Part shown: piece by piece, positions 24,146 through 36,971 of the stretch | Position numbering within the stretch: the first letter of the stretch is position 1 | Layout: each line of letters opens with the position of its first letter | Origin: Ambrosia x helenae | Taxonomy: Eukaryota; Streptophyta; Magnoliopsida; Asterales; Asteraceae | DNA length: 64,000 bases | Direction of reading: 5' to 3' | Assembly: GCA_030844895.1 (NCBI GenBank) | Contig: CM061228.1 | Span: forward strand, 140,728,444 to 140,792,443 | The notes under the pieces: generated by a model | What the model was told of the DNA's origin: nothing | What the model saw: only the letters and a program-made list of their open reading frames with translations | Databases searched by the model: none | Program-made: the position numbers and the translations under genes

Positions 24146-24380
24146 TAGTTATATTTTGTACTTAAAATTGTACGAGTTGAACACTAGAAAACAAGACTGA
24201 ACGACTAATTGTGACTTTCAGTTTTAACAGTTTTCACAAACAATGTGTTGCCTTCATCAAACATGCATGTAACACTAGATAAGCATGGTACATAACAATA
24301 CCCAAGCGTATGATAATGGTTAGTTTCAAAAATCTATTATATAATTGAAAGCAATAAATCCTACATGACATTCGAATAGG

Positions 24381-24577
24381 CAGTGGCGAAGCTTGACCCG
24401 AAGGTTCGGGGGGTCGGAAGTCACCGGGGGGTCAGAAGTCACTAGTTTCAGGGGGTCGAAACCCTATATTTCCAAAATTTTCTATACGAATACTATATAA
24501 TCGGAACTTTTGCGCAAAAATTCGGGGGGGGGGGGGGGTCGGTCGCCCCCTCCCGCCCTAACAATGCTGCGCCACTG
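24381..24577. mobile_element. Short hAT MITE with 8-bp duplication
   Basis: Ends are CAGTGGCGAAGC and GCTGCGCCACTG (inverted, one mismatch). The target duplication is CGAATAGG at 24373-24380 and 24578-24585, exact. The 197-bp body includes a run of about 14 G (about 24526-24539). Non-coding. It sits in a tandemly duplicated 29-bp host segment (gacattcgaatagggcatca). Confidence 0.85.
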
Positions 24578-24599
24578 CGAATAGGGCATCATTCCCTTT

Positions 24600-25183
24600 G
24601 ACATTCGAATAGGGCATCATTCCCTTTGAGTGTGACATGTGGCATTAATTGATTTTAGGAAAAAAAATTAAAAACAAAATTGAAATTTTCTCTATCATGT
24701 TTCCTCTCATAATTTTTAAAAATTAATATCTTTTGTATACGAGATTTTTAAAGATAAAAATTACACCAAATTCATGAGCGTTTTATTATCTTTCTGACGA
24801 GTACCATAGTGCTATATAAAAAACGGAGAAAAAAGCGACTATTTTTTGTGGGGTTTTGTTTATAAAGGAAAAAAAACAAAGGGTGTTCAGGTAATTCATT
24901 AATCATGTATAGGCAAGTCACTAATTATGTTCAAATCCATAAATATGAATTATATTTTCAATATGTGTTAGCATTGGAGTTATACATTGTTTTAGGTTAG
25001 GTATTAATATTAGAGTTATACATTGTTTAACGTTAGGCGTTAACAATAGAGATACATTGTTAATCGTTTTATGTTAGGTGCTACCCGAAGCTTTCCTGCA
25101 TGTAACTGTAAAGCGCATCATTATATTTCATATGTAAAATTGATAATTTCTCAACACTGGGACGTTCCCGGGGTATAATCTAG
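24600..25183 (+). mobile_element. Helitron 3' portion, same family as 5056-6432
   Basis: Ends GGGACGTTCCCGGGGTATAAT then CTAG (25180-25183) and T. The interior matches the 5056-6432 Helitron in inverse orientation (taggaaaaaaaatt, gagtaccatagtgctat, gttttaggttaggt). The 5' terminus is not clear, because the region before 24640 is a short duplicated unit. Confidence 0.55.
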
Positions 25184-25558
25184 TTAACACCATATAACAA
25201 CACATAATGAAACTCATTTATTCAAAAAAGATTAACACAATGTTACAATTTTGATATTCTCACCTTTTTCTCATATAAAAAACACTTGTTGCTTTAAATA
25301 ATTTCAAATCTATCATCAAAAATCACCCTAATAATATTCTTGATAAACATATCAAATTAAATAGGTCCACCTTACAAGATATGTGACTAATTTTCAACTT
25401 ATTCCCAAAAGAGAACAATAAAAGTATTCAACATCTGTTAAAATATCACATTTAAGTTTAGCTAAAAGAATGGATTGACCTTTTTTTAAATAGCCCAAAA
25501 CTTAAATGAAACAGACGTGTGGATTGGTCTTGAATGCATGAACTCGAAATGCGCTTTG
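25184..25558. other. AT-rich intergenic, nothing identified
   Basis: No ORF, repeat or RNA gene supported in this stretch before the solo LTR. Confidence 0.5.
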
Positions 25559-25563
25559 ATTAC

Positions 25564-28242
25564 TGTGACACCCGGCAAATTCTGGTTAACAACATTGTCT
25601 AGATGAAAGTCTACCTTAGCGAGTCACGCGTATATTATACTTAACGAGGGTTAGCTAGATAGCTAGAAAGGACATACGTGCATTGTCTCGGGATTGAGAC
25701 AACTTACAAAACGTTTTCTAGTCCGGTTTGGGACTACTTTCACATCTCGGGTATGAGATGCTTTGACTCCTTGTGTGGGTCGGGTTTTGACTCCTTGTGT
25801 GAGTTAACGTGTGATTGCATGATTAGTGAACCTCGGACGTTGGTGAATAATAAACTTAGGTGTCTCGGTGATATCTGACAACTTATGTGAAAACCATACG
25901 TGATTATGTGAACCTAGACCGAACACGTTAATAAAAATTATTAAAAGTGGAGTATGAGGTTGATTAGGGTCTTAACGCATGGGGTTACACTTGTTACGGT
26001 TCGAAACAACGAAAACGTCGATGGGTAACGCGTCGGGAGGCTAAACGAAGCAAAAACGCGCGCCCCGGACCTGTGAGCGGCCGCTCACAGGCTCCGAGCG
26101 GCCGCTCGAAGAGGACTGAAGGGTTTAAACCGCCTCAAACTCGTATTTAAGCATCCTTAACCCCCAAGCAGCCCTCATACTCAACCCTAATCGCCCCCTT
26201 ACTGCCCCACACGAATATTTCACTCCAAAAACTCCTGCTAAGGCTCAAGATCATCAATTGGGAGGCTCCAAGGCGCGCGATTGATTGATTTGAAGAGCTA
26301 AGGGTATAACTCATGATTTCTTACGCTTTTTACTTTATGTTTTATTGTAAAAATCATATAACAAGTTTGTCCAGGTCTGAATGGGTTTAATAAACATTAA
26401 AACATGAGTCTTTTTGAAGATTAAACGGATTAAACCTATTAATAAACGCGTAGTAACATCATAGGATGCTTGTTGCGCAAGTTATTGGTGTTTTGATCCT
26501 AAAAGCTTTGATCTTGACATGTTTGATAATAGGATCTGATGGGAATAGGTATTAGGAAAGTTGTATGATGATTATTAGGTGTATTGATTGATAATATGCA
26601 ACTAGGGTTTGATATAATTGATAATATTGTACGATCAGAATCTGGACAGATTCTGAATGTCGACTTGTAGGGTCTGTTTCGTGGCTTGAAAATAATTGGG
26701 TTGATCGATTCTTTGCATGATTGTAACGTACAAGGTCTTAGCTTCTCATAATGGGCAAAAACATCGAATTTGGACATCGTTTGAGTCGTTTTTGGAATTT
26801 TAATTGATTAGGGGTCATATCAGATTTTCGGATTTGTAAACTGGGCTAACTTTAAATGGTCATAACTTGAGATTTACAAGGAATTAGATTATGAAATTTT
26901 TCCAGTAGGTCAATACTGGAAAAATAGAGCTTTTCCAAGTGGATTCATCTCGTTTGGATGAATACACAGTTTTTAAGAATTTTCCTATTAAACTGACCTG
27001 TTGAGGAGATTTTCTGGACATAGCTGGGTTGTACGAATTTTCATAATTTTTGTGTTTGGAATTAAGACAAACAAAAATAGGTATTGTCGAGTGAATCTCA
27101 AAGAAAATTCAGTAAAAATTTGGGAGGTTGACTCACTGATTTGCTATTTTAAATAAATTCGTTTTGATGGCGCACAATCTGTCCTGAAAACACAGATTGT
27201 GTATTATGTGCTTCTGTGATTAATTGAGGTCTTAGGTGGTATGGAATTGACATGTAACTGAAGTACACTTGTCTGAGACACATACGGAATGTAGAAACTA
27301 ATTGTAACCAACGTATTCACCAACGGGTCCGTAGGGTTTACTATTACATGTAGAATCACTAGGCGTCGCATACACACTTTTGAACATTTAAAACGCCTTG
27401 GACAAACGAGTTATATGGGTAATGATATTACGCCTATACTCACTGAGCGACACTGTTATTAGGGTGTCGGTAGCATATATTGTTTGCTGTTCGGATTCTT
27501 TGCTTGCACGTTAAGGTGAGTTTACGGCCCCTCTTTTAAACTGGTTTCATATTTTCGGGGGAGAAAACATGTGTTAAAACGATTATTTGGTAACTACTGT
27601 CATACTATGGGTTTCTATTGTGTACTACACGATCTTTGGAAGTCCCGGGGGGAACCATGAATGTGCGGGTTTGCACAGCGGGGAAATGTGAATAGCGCTA
27701 TTGGGAGTGACCAACCCCACTCGTCGGCTTGGAGGGCCGGGCGAGTGCATATTGTCTCAAACAGGAACAACAGGAACAACTGGTACTTTCGGGCACAACA
27801 TCTGGTATTCGAGTTAGTAATGGTTTTCCAATCGTGGTAGTAACAAAACATACGCCTAGCTAGCGTACACTGGTTTTCGATTTGATATAGTATGGACAGG
27901 TGGACTTGGTACTTGGATACAAAACCTGTAAACTCACCAGCATTTTTGTGCTGACGTAAACTTTTACATGTTTTCTCAGGTCGCTAAGGTAGCACAATGG
28001 AACTAGGGCGCACGCGTCTGCACGGCGTCTAGTTAGAGTTGCATGGTTTTACAAACGTTGAACATTGGTTTACTATTGAATATTGTTTTGAATAAGCTTC
28101 CGCTGTAAACGGGAATTTTAAACATTGTTTTGAAATTGCATTATGTTCATTTTAGACTTGTTTATTGTGATCGTTGGTTTGGATCCTGGTTTGTCATGCG
28201 CCTCGCGGTAAAACTCCGCAAGTGGATTTTGAGGGTGTGACA
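25564..28242. mobile_element. Solo LTR of a Ty3-type retrotransposon
   Basis: Terminal TGTGACACCC and GGGTGTGACA are perfect inverted ends. The flanking 5-bp duplication is ATTAC at 25559-25563 and 28243-28247, exact. The length of 2679 bp suits a long plant LTR. No primer-binding site or purine tract adjoins, so this is a solo LTR left by LTR-LTR recombination. A TATA-like gtatttaag lies near 26141 in plus orientation. Two adjacent NotI-centred palindromes (20 bp at 26071-26090 and 14 bp at 26095-26108) lie just upstream of it. ORFs at 25678-27851 are not coding. Confidence 0.85.
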
Positions 28243-28247
28243 ATTAC

Positions 28248-29642
28248 TTTGGCCCATCAGCAACCAAATGGCCTGCCTGGCTTTCCGTCTAGCCCAGTTT
28301 CGAGTCCAGTTCGCCCTACTTTCCGAACCAAACCGTAACCGGTTATTAACCGAAACCGTAATCAGTCAATAACTAATAAAGGAGTTACCGATAAGTGGTT
28401 ATTTTTAACCGTATGTTTGTAACCAGTTAAGGATTTTAGAAATAACCGGTTATTAACCGATGTACCGTGAAAAAACCGAAAAATAAAAAATAAAAAATTG
28501 AAAAACAATTAAAAATAATTGGTTAAAGTGAACAACCAACCTGGTTAAAGTGAGCAACCAACCCGGTTAAAGCAATAACATGTTAAAACAAAAAATGAGA
28601 AAAATAACCAAGCTCGTTGAAGGCTATTAGAGTATTTCCTCATCATAAAATTTTGAAACCATAAAATCGTTCTTTTACATACGTGAAAGTGCTTTAAAGC
28701 ATGATTATTTTATCTATATCTATATTTACTATATAATAGGTTTTGGACGGGTAAAATAGTCACTCGACATTCATTTACTCTGGTAGTGAAATCATTGGGT
28801 GGCATAGAGAGCAAAGAGACTGAGTAAAAAGGGGCGATGTCCATGGGTTGGGATAATATTAAGGAATGTTGTCACGTAGTAAGGTGTTTTATGGTAGTCG
28901 AGGGTAAATGTGAGTTTATAATGCAAGATCTGTAAAATACATGGTAAGGTTATTGCGTAGCCTTTCCTCTTTATGGGGAGGGGGCACTCCACTTGGGTTT
29001 TTTTTGCCACAACACTTCATTAAAACTGTTTTTTTTAGGCAATATTTTACGGATTCACTTTACAAAAATAATTTTTAAATTAAACAAAACTATTAAACAA
29101 AACAATGGACTCATAATCTAAAAAAAAACAATTGTCCATCGTCATATAAAACCTAAGCTGAAGTTCATCATCTTATCCTCCAAAACCTTTTAACTAGACT
29201 CTTCTCTTCTGTCATTCGCCATCTCTACCAGTAACAATTGGAAGGTTCAAGATATAAACAGAGGTCAGGGGTACCCGTGAGGAAATGAACACCGTGAACT
29301 AAGTCACGTAAATCCTTCATGGATTCACCACCAACACCACCGACAGCCCTATTATCATGCTGATAGTGGGATACCCGTAAGATTTGCAGTAAGCCTCCCT
29401 CACCCTAATAATACACCTATCAAACAAAAAGACATTTGTGTCTTTTCAACATCATTTAAACGAAAATTGTAGTTTTTTAAAACATAGAGTGTTCAGGTAA
29501 ATAAAAATTCGAAAATGAGTGTAACTTGATGCTGTCATTAAAAAGCAGGGGTATAAACTGCACTTTCATCTATATTTACATTTTCTAAAGTGAGTTTACA
29601 AATATATCCTCACACCGCCATACTCATTAACCCTTTTAATAG
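28248..29642. other. Intergenic upstream of NRPB2
   Basis: Contains a low-complexity accggttattaaccg-rich stretch (28320-28580) and a Helitron-type 5' end signature, TCTATATCTATATTTACTATATAATAGG-like, at about 28711-28740; no matching 3' end was found. No credible ORF. Confidence 0.5.
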
Positions 29643-29770
29643 ACAAAATTACGTTTTGTGTCATTTATGTATCACTGAAATTTTGGACATAAAATGCAAA
29701 AATAAAATAAAAAAGGTATGTTTCATAATTTCGGTGATACATTAAGGACACAAAGCGTAATTTTTTCTTT
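29643..29770. repeat. Foldback (MITE-like) element just upstream of NRPB2
   Basis: The left arm aaattacgttttgtgtc...gtatcactgaaatt and right arm aatttcggtgatacatt...gacacaaagcgtaatt are inverted-complementary over about 40 bp around a 45-bp AT-rich loop. It lies about 105 bp before the NRPB2 start codon, within the likely promoter or leader. A target duplication is not clear. Confidence 0.5.
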
Positions 29771-29875
29771 AATATATATCAAGCCCTCGACAAATATACT
29801 GACAACAGAACGAGCGTCGACCCTAAAAAACCTTGCTTATAACTATTTGATCCGCAGTTAGGGTTTCACGTAACA

Positions 29876-32800
29876 ATGGATTTGGAAGAAGAGTATGATC
29901 AAGGATACGACGATGATGAAGAAGACATAACCCAAGAGGATGCTTGGGCTGTTATCAGCTCTTATTTCGAAGAAAAAGGTCTCGTTCGTCAACAACTCGA
30001 TTCGTTTGATGAGTTTATACAAAACACTATGCAGGAAATTGTTGATGAGTCTGCAGATATCGAGATTCGCCCTGAATCTCAGCATAATCCCGGTCACCAG
30101 TCTGATTTTGCAGAGGTCCGATTTTGATCCTCTAATTAGGGTTTTGAGTTCAGTTTTGATTCAACATTATTATTATTATTAATTTATTCTTTTAGTTTAT
30201 TGTATTGTTTGTTTCAACAAAAGAAGGAATTGTAATTGAACAACGTTATACTGAAGAGAATCTGCATTCCAATTACATACTGAAAATTCAATGCGTTAGG
30301 AAATAAAATAGGAAAAGTGCATATGTTAATGTTTATGTGTTTGATGTATGTATCTTCATTCACTTGTAGACTATCTATAAAATCAGCTTCGGTCAGATTT
30401 ATCTGAGTAAACCGATGATGACTGAGTCGGATGGAGAAACCGCCACATTGTTTCCAAAGGCAGCAAGGCTGAGAAATTTAACTTATTCTGCACCGTTATA
30501 TGTCGATGTATCAAAAAGTGCTATAAAGAAAGGGCATGATGGTGAAGAAGTCACAGAAACTCAGGATTTTGCTAAAGTTTTCATCGGGAAGGTACTTATA
30601 GTGAAATAATTGGTATTTTATTTTAAAGTGTAAATTTGGACTAAGCTAACAATCTTTTCACACATTTCAGGTTCCTATAATGCTACGGTCAAGTTACTGT
30701 ACGTTATTTCAGAATTCTGAAAAGGATTTGACCGAGCTTGGAGAGTGCCCTTACGATCAAGGTGGATATTTCATTATAAACGGAAGTGAAAAGGTTCTAA
30801 TTGCTCAAGAGAAAATGAGCACCAATCATGTTTACGTGTTTAAAAAGAGACAACCCAACAAATATGCTTATGTGGCGGAAGTTCGTTCAATGGCAGAATC
30901 TCAGAACAGGCCACCCAGTACCATGTTTGTTCGGATGCTTGCTCGGACTAGTGCCAAAGGGGTATGTTTTATTAATTATTTAATCATGTACCAGTATCTT
31001 TGATCAGTATTTATATTTTTTTTTGTAGCATCTTGTTTATTCTGTATATTCTACAATTGCAGGGTTCTTCAGGTCAATATATTCGGGCTACACTTCCATA
31101 CATTCGAACCGAGATTCCTATAATTATTGTGTTTCGAGCACTGGGATTTGTGGCTGATAAAGATATATTAGAACACATATGTTATGATTTTGCTGATACT
31201 CAAATGATGGAGTTGCTACGGCCTTCATTAGAAGAAGCATTTGTTATACAAAATCAACAAGTATGCTTTTGGCTCTTCTTGTAATCGTAAACGGTTTCCA
31301 GATTGGCATGTATAATAGTACATCGTTGATTGTTATGATGTGCTTCATTTTTTTTTTAATTTTGCGAGTGATTATCGCTACTTGAAGAATCAGAATTGGG
31401 TAATCATTTTCTTTAGGCTAGGACTTGCATAACACTTTTGCAATTATCTTAGTAGATAGTTTTGTTATTAGTTTTTTTAATCACAAGTCTTCACCTGATT
31501 ACCCAGATCTTATGGTTTTGACCTAATTATCAGAAAATTAGAAACCCTATATGGCTATATGTTTTCCCAACCAATCGAAGTTGATTATTACAGCCTAAAA
31601 CTGGAATATTGTATTTCAATGAACATCCAAAGTCCAAACGCCCTCTAAAATTATGGAGGAAATTTGAAATCGGGAGCTGTAGTTTGCAGTTATAAATTTT
31701 AATTGGTTATTATAAAGCCTTTAAGTAACGGCCTCTTCATTTTTAATTATTTAGTTAATCTTTGAGATCTCTCTCTTTGCAGGTGGCCTTAGATTACATT
31801 GGTAAAAGAGGGGCTACTGTTGGTGTCACAAAAGAGAAGAGAATTAAGTATGTTTGTTCATAGTTTCTTTAGGTAATGAAGTGCTTACAAGTATTACATT
31901 GTTTGGGTTTCTAATATTTTTTTAATTCACAGGTATGCTCGTGATATTCTTCAAAAAAATGCTTCCTCATGTGGGGGTTGAAGAACACTGTGAAACAAAA
32001 AAAGCTTACTACTTTGGGTAATCTTATAGGTTTCATGCGTGTTGGCCTTTGCTATCATCTATTTTTTTAGCTTAAAACAAACGTTTCTCTATCCTCATCA
32101 GATATATCATCCACCGTCTATTGCTATGTGCTCTTGGTCGGAGGGCTGAAGATGATAGGGATCATTATGGCAACAAAAGGCTTGATCTTGCTGGTCCTTT
32201 GCTAGGTGGCTTATTTAGAATGGTAGGTTTTTTATTTTTAATTTTAATCCTTTTCTTTTTTGGAGATTGGATTATTGTATTAATAGGTATTAGAATTTAT
32301 GGAGTTGTTGCCTCTTGCATAAATGCAGCTCTTTCGAAAGTTAACAAGAGATGTAAGAGGATATGTACAGAAGGTAATTACAAATTCAGGTTTCTAATTT
32401 CTCAAGTGCATATCACTTCATTTTTTAATCATAATCGTGTTACGTCAATTTGCAGTGCGTTGACAATGGGAAGGATGTTAATCTGCAATTTGCAATTAAA
32501 GCAAAAACGATTACTAGTGGCCTTAAATATTCCCTTGCTACTGGGAATTGGGGGCAGGCGAATGCAGCTGGAACAAGGGCTGGTGTTTCACAGGTCTAGT
32601 TGTTTGGTCATGTCTTTTGTTATTGTTACTTTAAAATGCTATTTAAGGAAATGTAGGTTAATTCTTTTTACCAAATATGTTATTTATGAAACTTGCAGGT
32701 GCTGAATCGTTTGACATATGCATCTACGTTGTCACATTTAAGAAGACTAAACTCTCCTATTGGGCGTGAAGGTAACTTTTCTTTTTGGAGTTTGATTATC

Positions 32801-35800
32801 TGGAATATCATAGATTACCACTTATTTTTCTCTTTCTTGCTCGATATTTAGCTCCATTTAGCTGGCATATTAATCTACTTTTGATACATATAAACAGGAA
32901 AATTGGCAAAACCAAGACAGTTACACAACTCACAATGGGGAATGATGTGTCCTGCAGAAACCCCTGAAGGACAGGTCAGTTTTTTTTACACTGCTGCATA
33001 TAGATTTAGTGAAAATCAATATTATGAATATTCATATAAATGCACCATCTACACAGCTTTCAGTTACGTATTTCATAGATTTTTGATAAACTTTTAAGAA
33101 TTAAGAATAAAAGAAAAAAATGAAGGGATATTTTGACAGATTAAGCAAGCGAGTCTGTTCTTAATTTGGCCTGATGGCAAACGTATCCGGCTGTTATTAT
33201 AGGCTTGTGGGCTGGTGAAAAACCTTGCTTTGATGGTCTACATTACTGTTGGGTCAGCCGCATACCCAATTCTGGAATTTTTGGAAGAATGGGGTACAGA
33301 AAATTTTGAGGTATACATCTTTTGTTTTTTCAAACTGTTATATATGTTAATGTCATCGTTTTCTTTTCTTGCTTTATAATGTTTGTTATACTTCTACTTC
33401 TGCTTTAGGAAATATCTCCTGCTGTCATCCCGCAAGCTACAAAAATCTTTGTCAATGGTCTGTGGGTGGGAATCCATCGTGATCCCGACATGTTGGTTAG
33501 GACTTTGAGGAGATTAAGAAGACGAGTGAGTATTAGTACTAATAATGTTATCACTCTTTGGTCAATGGTTTGTGCACATTAGGTCAAAGTTGAATCTCTT
33601 ATATGAATCGCTTGTACATTTTTTAGGTTGATGTGAACACCGAAGTTGGAGTTGTTAGAGATATTCGTTTGAAAGAACTTCGAATCTATACCGATTATGG
33701 CCGTTGCAGTCGTCCACTTTTCATTGTTGAGAAGCAAAGACTTTTAATAAAAAAGAAAGATATCCAAAAGCTGCAACTAAGGGTATGCTGATTTTTGCAG
33801 TTTACGAAATTATACATTCCTGGCTTATAAATTAGAATATTTTTTTTAATAATTAGTACCTTCTTGATTGTTCTATCTTTTTTTACAGGAAACCCCAGAA
33901 GATGGTGGATGGCATGATCTTGTGTCAAACGGATTCATCGAGTATATTGATACAGAAGAAGAAGAGACCACTATGATTTCCATGACTATCAATGTAAGTT
34001 GAGGGGCAGTGTTGACTAATACTATAAAAGAAATGGGTTGAACGGTTTAGGAGTCCCCCAAAGTTCACTAAAGTTTATGCAACCTCCTAACTGGATTGTA
34101 CTCTTATACATGACTACAATACTAGAGGCAGTGTTACTAATACTAGAGGGACGTTCAATACGGAATCTAGTTTAAGTAGAGAACTGCTAGAACAACATAA
34201 ACACTTGTACCCTTTATTGCTTTGGCTATCGATTAGTTTTATATGTTTAAAATGTATTTTTTAATGTGTGAAGGATCTTGTAAGTGCGAGGCTAAATCCG
34301 GATGAGTCTTATTCGGACACTTATACACATTGTGAAATTCACCCATCATTGATCTTGGGTGTTTGTGCCTCCATTATACCATTTCCTGACCACAATCAGG
34401 TAATATTTCACGCCAAAACTATTCTTTATTTTGCACAATGACATTTATTTTGTTGGATGACTATAATTTATTATGTTCTGTGTAAACAGTCCCCACGTAA
34501 TACGTATCAGTCAGCCATGGGTAAACAAGCTATGGGGATTTATGTCACCAACTTCCAGTTTCGTATGGTATGTACTATGTAACAAGTTTTCTTTTCTTTT
34601 TTTTTATTTCACAAAAAGTATGTCTTGCGGCTCTTACTGTTTTGTTGTGAATATGTTTGTTTTAGGATACACTGGCCTATGTTCTTTACTATCCTCAAAA
34701 ACCACTTGTGACTACTCGAGCAATGGAGCACTTGCATTTCAGACAACTTCCAGCTGGCATTGTAAATATTTTAAATTTATATTAGATGCCGTATGTATTT
34801 TCATCCAAATATCGTTGCTAAGTTTCTATTTTTTGATTTTCTCAGAATGCAATAGTGGCGATTTCCTGTTATTCTGGATATAACCAAGAAGATTCAGTTA
34901 TTATGAACCAATCATCAATTGATCGTGGTTTCTTCAGATCACTCTTCTTCCGTTCATACAGGTGCTCTCAGACAATCTATCTGTCTTTTCTGTTTTGTAA
35001 ATGTTTTTGGTCTCTTGATTTATAACGTATGTAATATGTATTTATTGTACAGGGACGAAGAAAAGAAGATGGGGACGCTTGTGAAAGAAGATTTTGGCCG
35101 CCCCGATAGAGCTAATACCATGGTAAGCATTGTATTTATTGTACGGCGTATAATTAAAGACCAATAGAGGGGCCAATTTCCTTGGTTCTTGCATTAAAGA
35201 GAACCGTTACCTGACGTGCCCATTTTGCCACCTATGAAGACTATTGTTATGTATTTAAATTCCCCTCTTCTTTTCCAGGGCATGAGGCATGGTTCATATG
35301 ATAAATTGGATGACGACGGTCTAGCTCCTCCTGTGAGTGCTCTTGTTTATTTACAGTAGATATAAAATTGTTAACAGATTCATTTTCCTAAATACACGTT
35401 CATTGTAACTTTAGGGAACACGAGTTGGAGGTGAAGATGTGATAATTGGAAAAACAACACCTATTGCTCAGGACGATGCTCAGGGTCAAGCCTCACGTTA
35501 CACTCGCCGCGATCACAGCACAAGCTTACGTCACAGTGAAAATGGAATGGTTGATCAGGTATGTGTCGGTCGGTCATCTTTCAGAGTCAAAATCTGACCA
35601 CCATCTCATTTCAACTCGTTACGTGACCCACCCTTTTTGCCACCTACAGGTACTGCTGACTACCAATGCTGATGGGTTAAGGTTTGTGAAAGTGCGGGTC
35701 AGATCCGTACGAATACCCCAAATCGGAGATAAGTTTAGTAGTAGACACGGTCAAAAAGGAACTGTGGGTATGACTTACACACAAGAAGATATGCCATGGA

Positions 35801-36569
35801 CCGTTGAAGGCATCACCCCTGATATTATAGTCAACCCACACGCTATCCCCTCCCGTATGACCATTGGTCAACTTATCGAGTGTATCATGGGGAAAGTTGC
35901 TGCTCATATGGGCAAAGAAGGAGATGCCACTCCCTTCACAGATGTAACGGTAGGTAGCTATATTTAAAAAAAGATATTTAATAACTGGTTTATCTTATTC
36001 TAATTCAAAAATTGATGACATGGCAGGTGGATAATATTAGTAGGGCGCTACACAAGTGTGGCTACCAGATGCGTGGGTTTGAGACCATGTACAACGGCCA
36101 TACTGGTCGGCGGCTTCCAGCTATGATATTCCTGGGGCCAACATACTACCAAAGATTAAAACATATGGTGGATGACAAGATCCATTCACGTGGAAGGGGT
36201 CCGGTTCAGATATTGACTAGACAGCCGGCTGAGGGACGGTCACGTGATGGTGGGCTTAGGTTTGGTGAGATGGAACGGGACTGCATGATTGCTCATGGCG
36301 CTGCTCATTTTCTTAAAGAGAGACTGTTTGACCAGAGCGATGCGTACAGGGTTCATGTTTGTGAGCGTTGTGGGTTGATTGCGATTGCTAATCTTAAAAA
36401 GAATTCTTTCGAGTGCAGGGGGTGCAAGAACAAGACTGATATTGTTCAGGTGCATATTCCGTACGCATGTAAGCTGTTGTTCCAGGAGCTTATGTCAATG
36501 GCAATTGCGCCTAGAATGCTGACTAAAGACATCAAACAAGCGAAAGACAGCAAGAAGAAAGGCGCTTAG
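29876..36569 (+). CDS. NRPB2: DNA-directed RNA polymerase II subunit 2 (24 exons)
   Basis: This encodes the second-largest catalytic subunit of nuclear RNA polymerase II, which forms one side of the active-site cleft. Exons: 29876-30115, 30370-30591, 30671-30961, 31063-31260, 31783-31847, 31933-32017, 32102-32222, 32329-32373, 32456-32593, 32699-32771, 32898-32974, 33203-33310, 33409-33525, 33627-33782, 33889-33993, 34274-34399, 34490-34567, 34666-34761, 34846-34961, 35053-35122, 35279-35332, 35415-35558, 35650-35949, 36027-36569. All introns are GT..AG. Hallmarks include GGYFIINGSEKVLIAQE (lobe/protrusion), AETPEGQ, GYNQEDSVIMN, KFSSRHGQKGT (active-site loop), RPAEGRSRDGGLRFGEMERD (clamp/anchor) and a C-terminal zinc site CERCG...CRGC. 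The start is the first ATG in frame with the conserved acidic N-terminus. Exon 6 has a 7-A run that breaks frame: summed exons are 3568 nt, where 3570 would give 1189 residues, close to my recollection of 1188 for Arabidopsis. Elsewhere every junction is in phase. Confidence 0.95.
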
Positions 36570-36971
36570 CTTGGCTTAGATCACACTATTTTTTCTAGTC
36601 ATGGGATTTAATTAAGTTTTTAAACTTGAATGTTTTCTCTTGGTTGGCTATTGTATTAATAATTATATAAATATTTATGCTAAAATGTCATGCTCTTTCT
36701 TATATGTTGTTACGCTATGGGTCCGGCTTGACTAAATTTTGAATTGGGTTTTGGAAGCTTAAAAAGCGAATTTGTTGAAAGTGGTTGAGGTTGACTGGTT
36801 GTGAGTGGTGGAGAGAGAAACTGTAATGGTTTTTAATATAATATTTGGTTGTGATTGAATGTGAGTAAATATGTGTTGTAAGTGTTGATAATATAACCTT
36901 TATTGGTTTTTACCAAGTTACTATTGTAGATAGCGTGAGACATTGGTCAACTCAGTAAAAATACCCACTTT
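36570..36971. other. 3' flank of NRPB2
   Basis: AT-rich 3' UTR and terminator region. Candidate polyadenylation elements lie in tattaataattatataaa (about 36652-36670). No gene. Confidence 0.5.
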
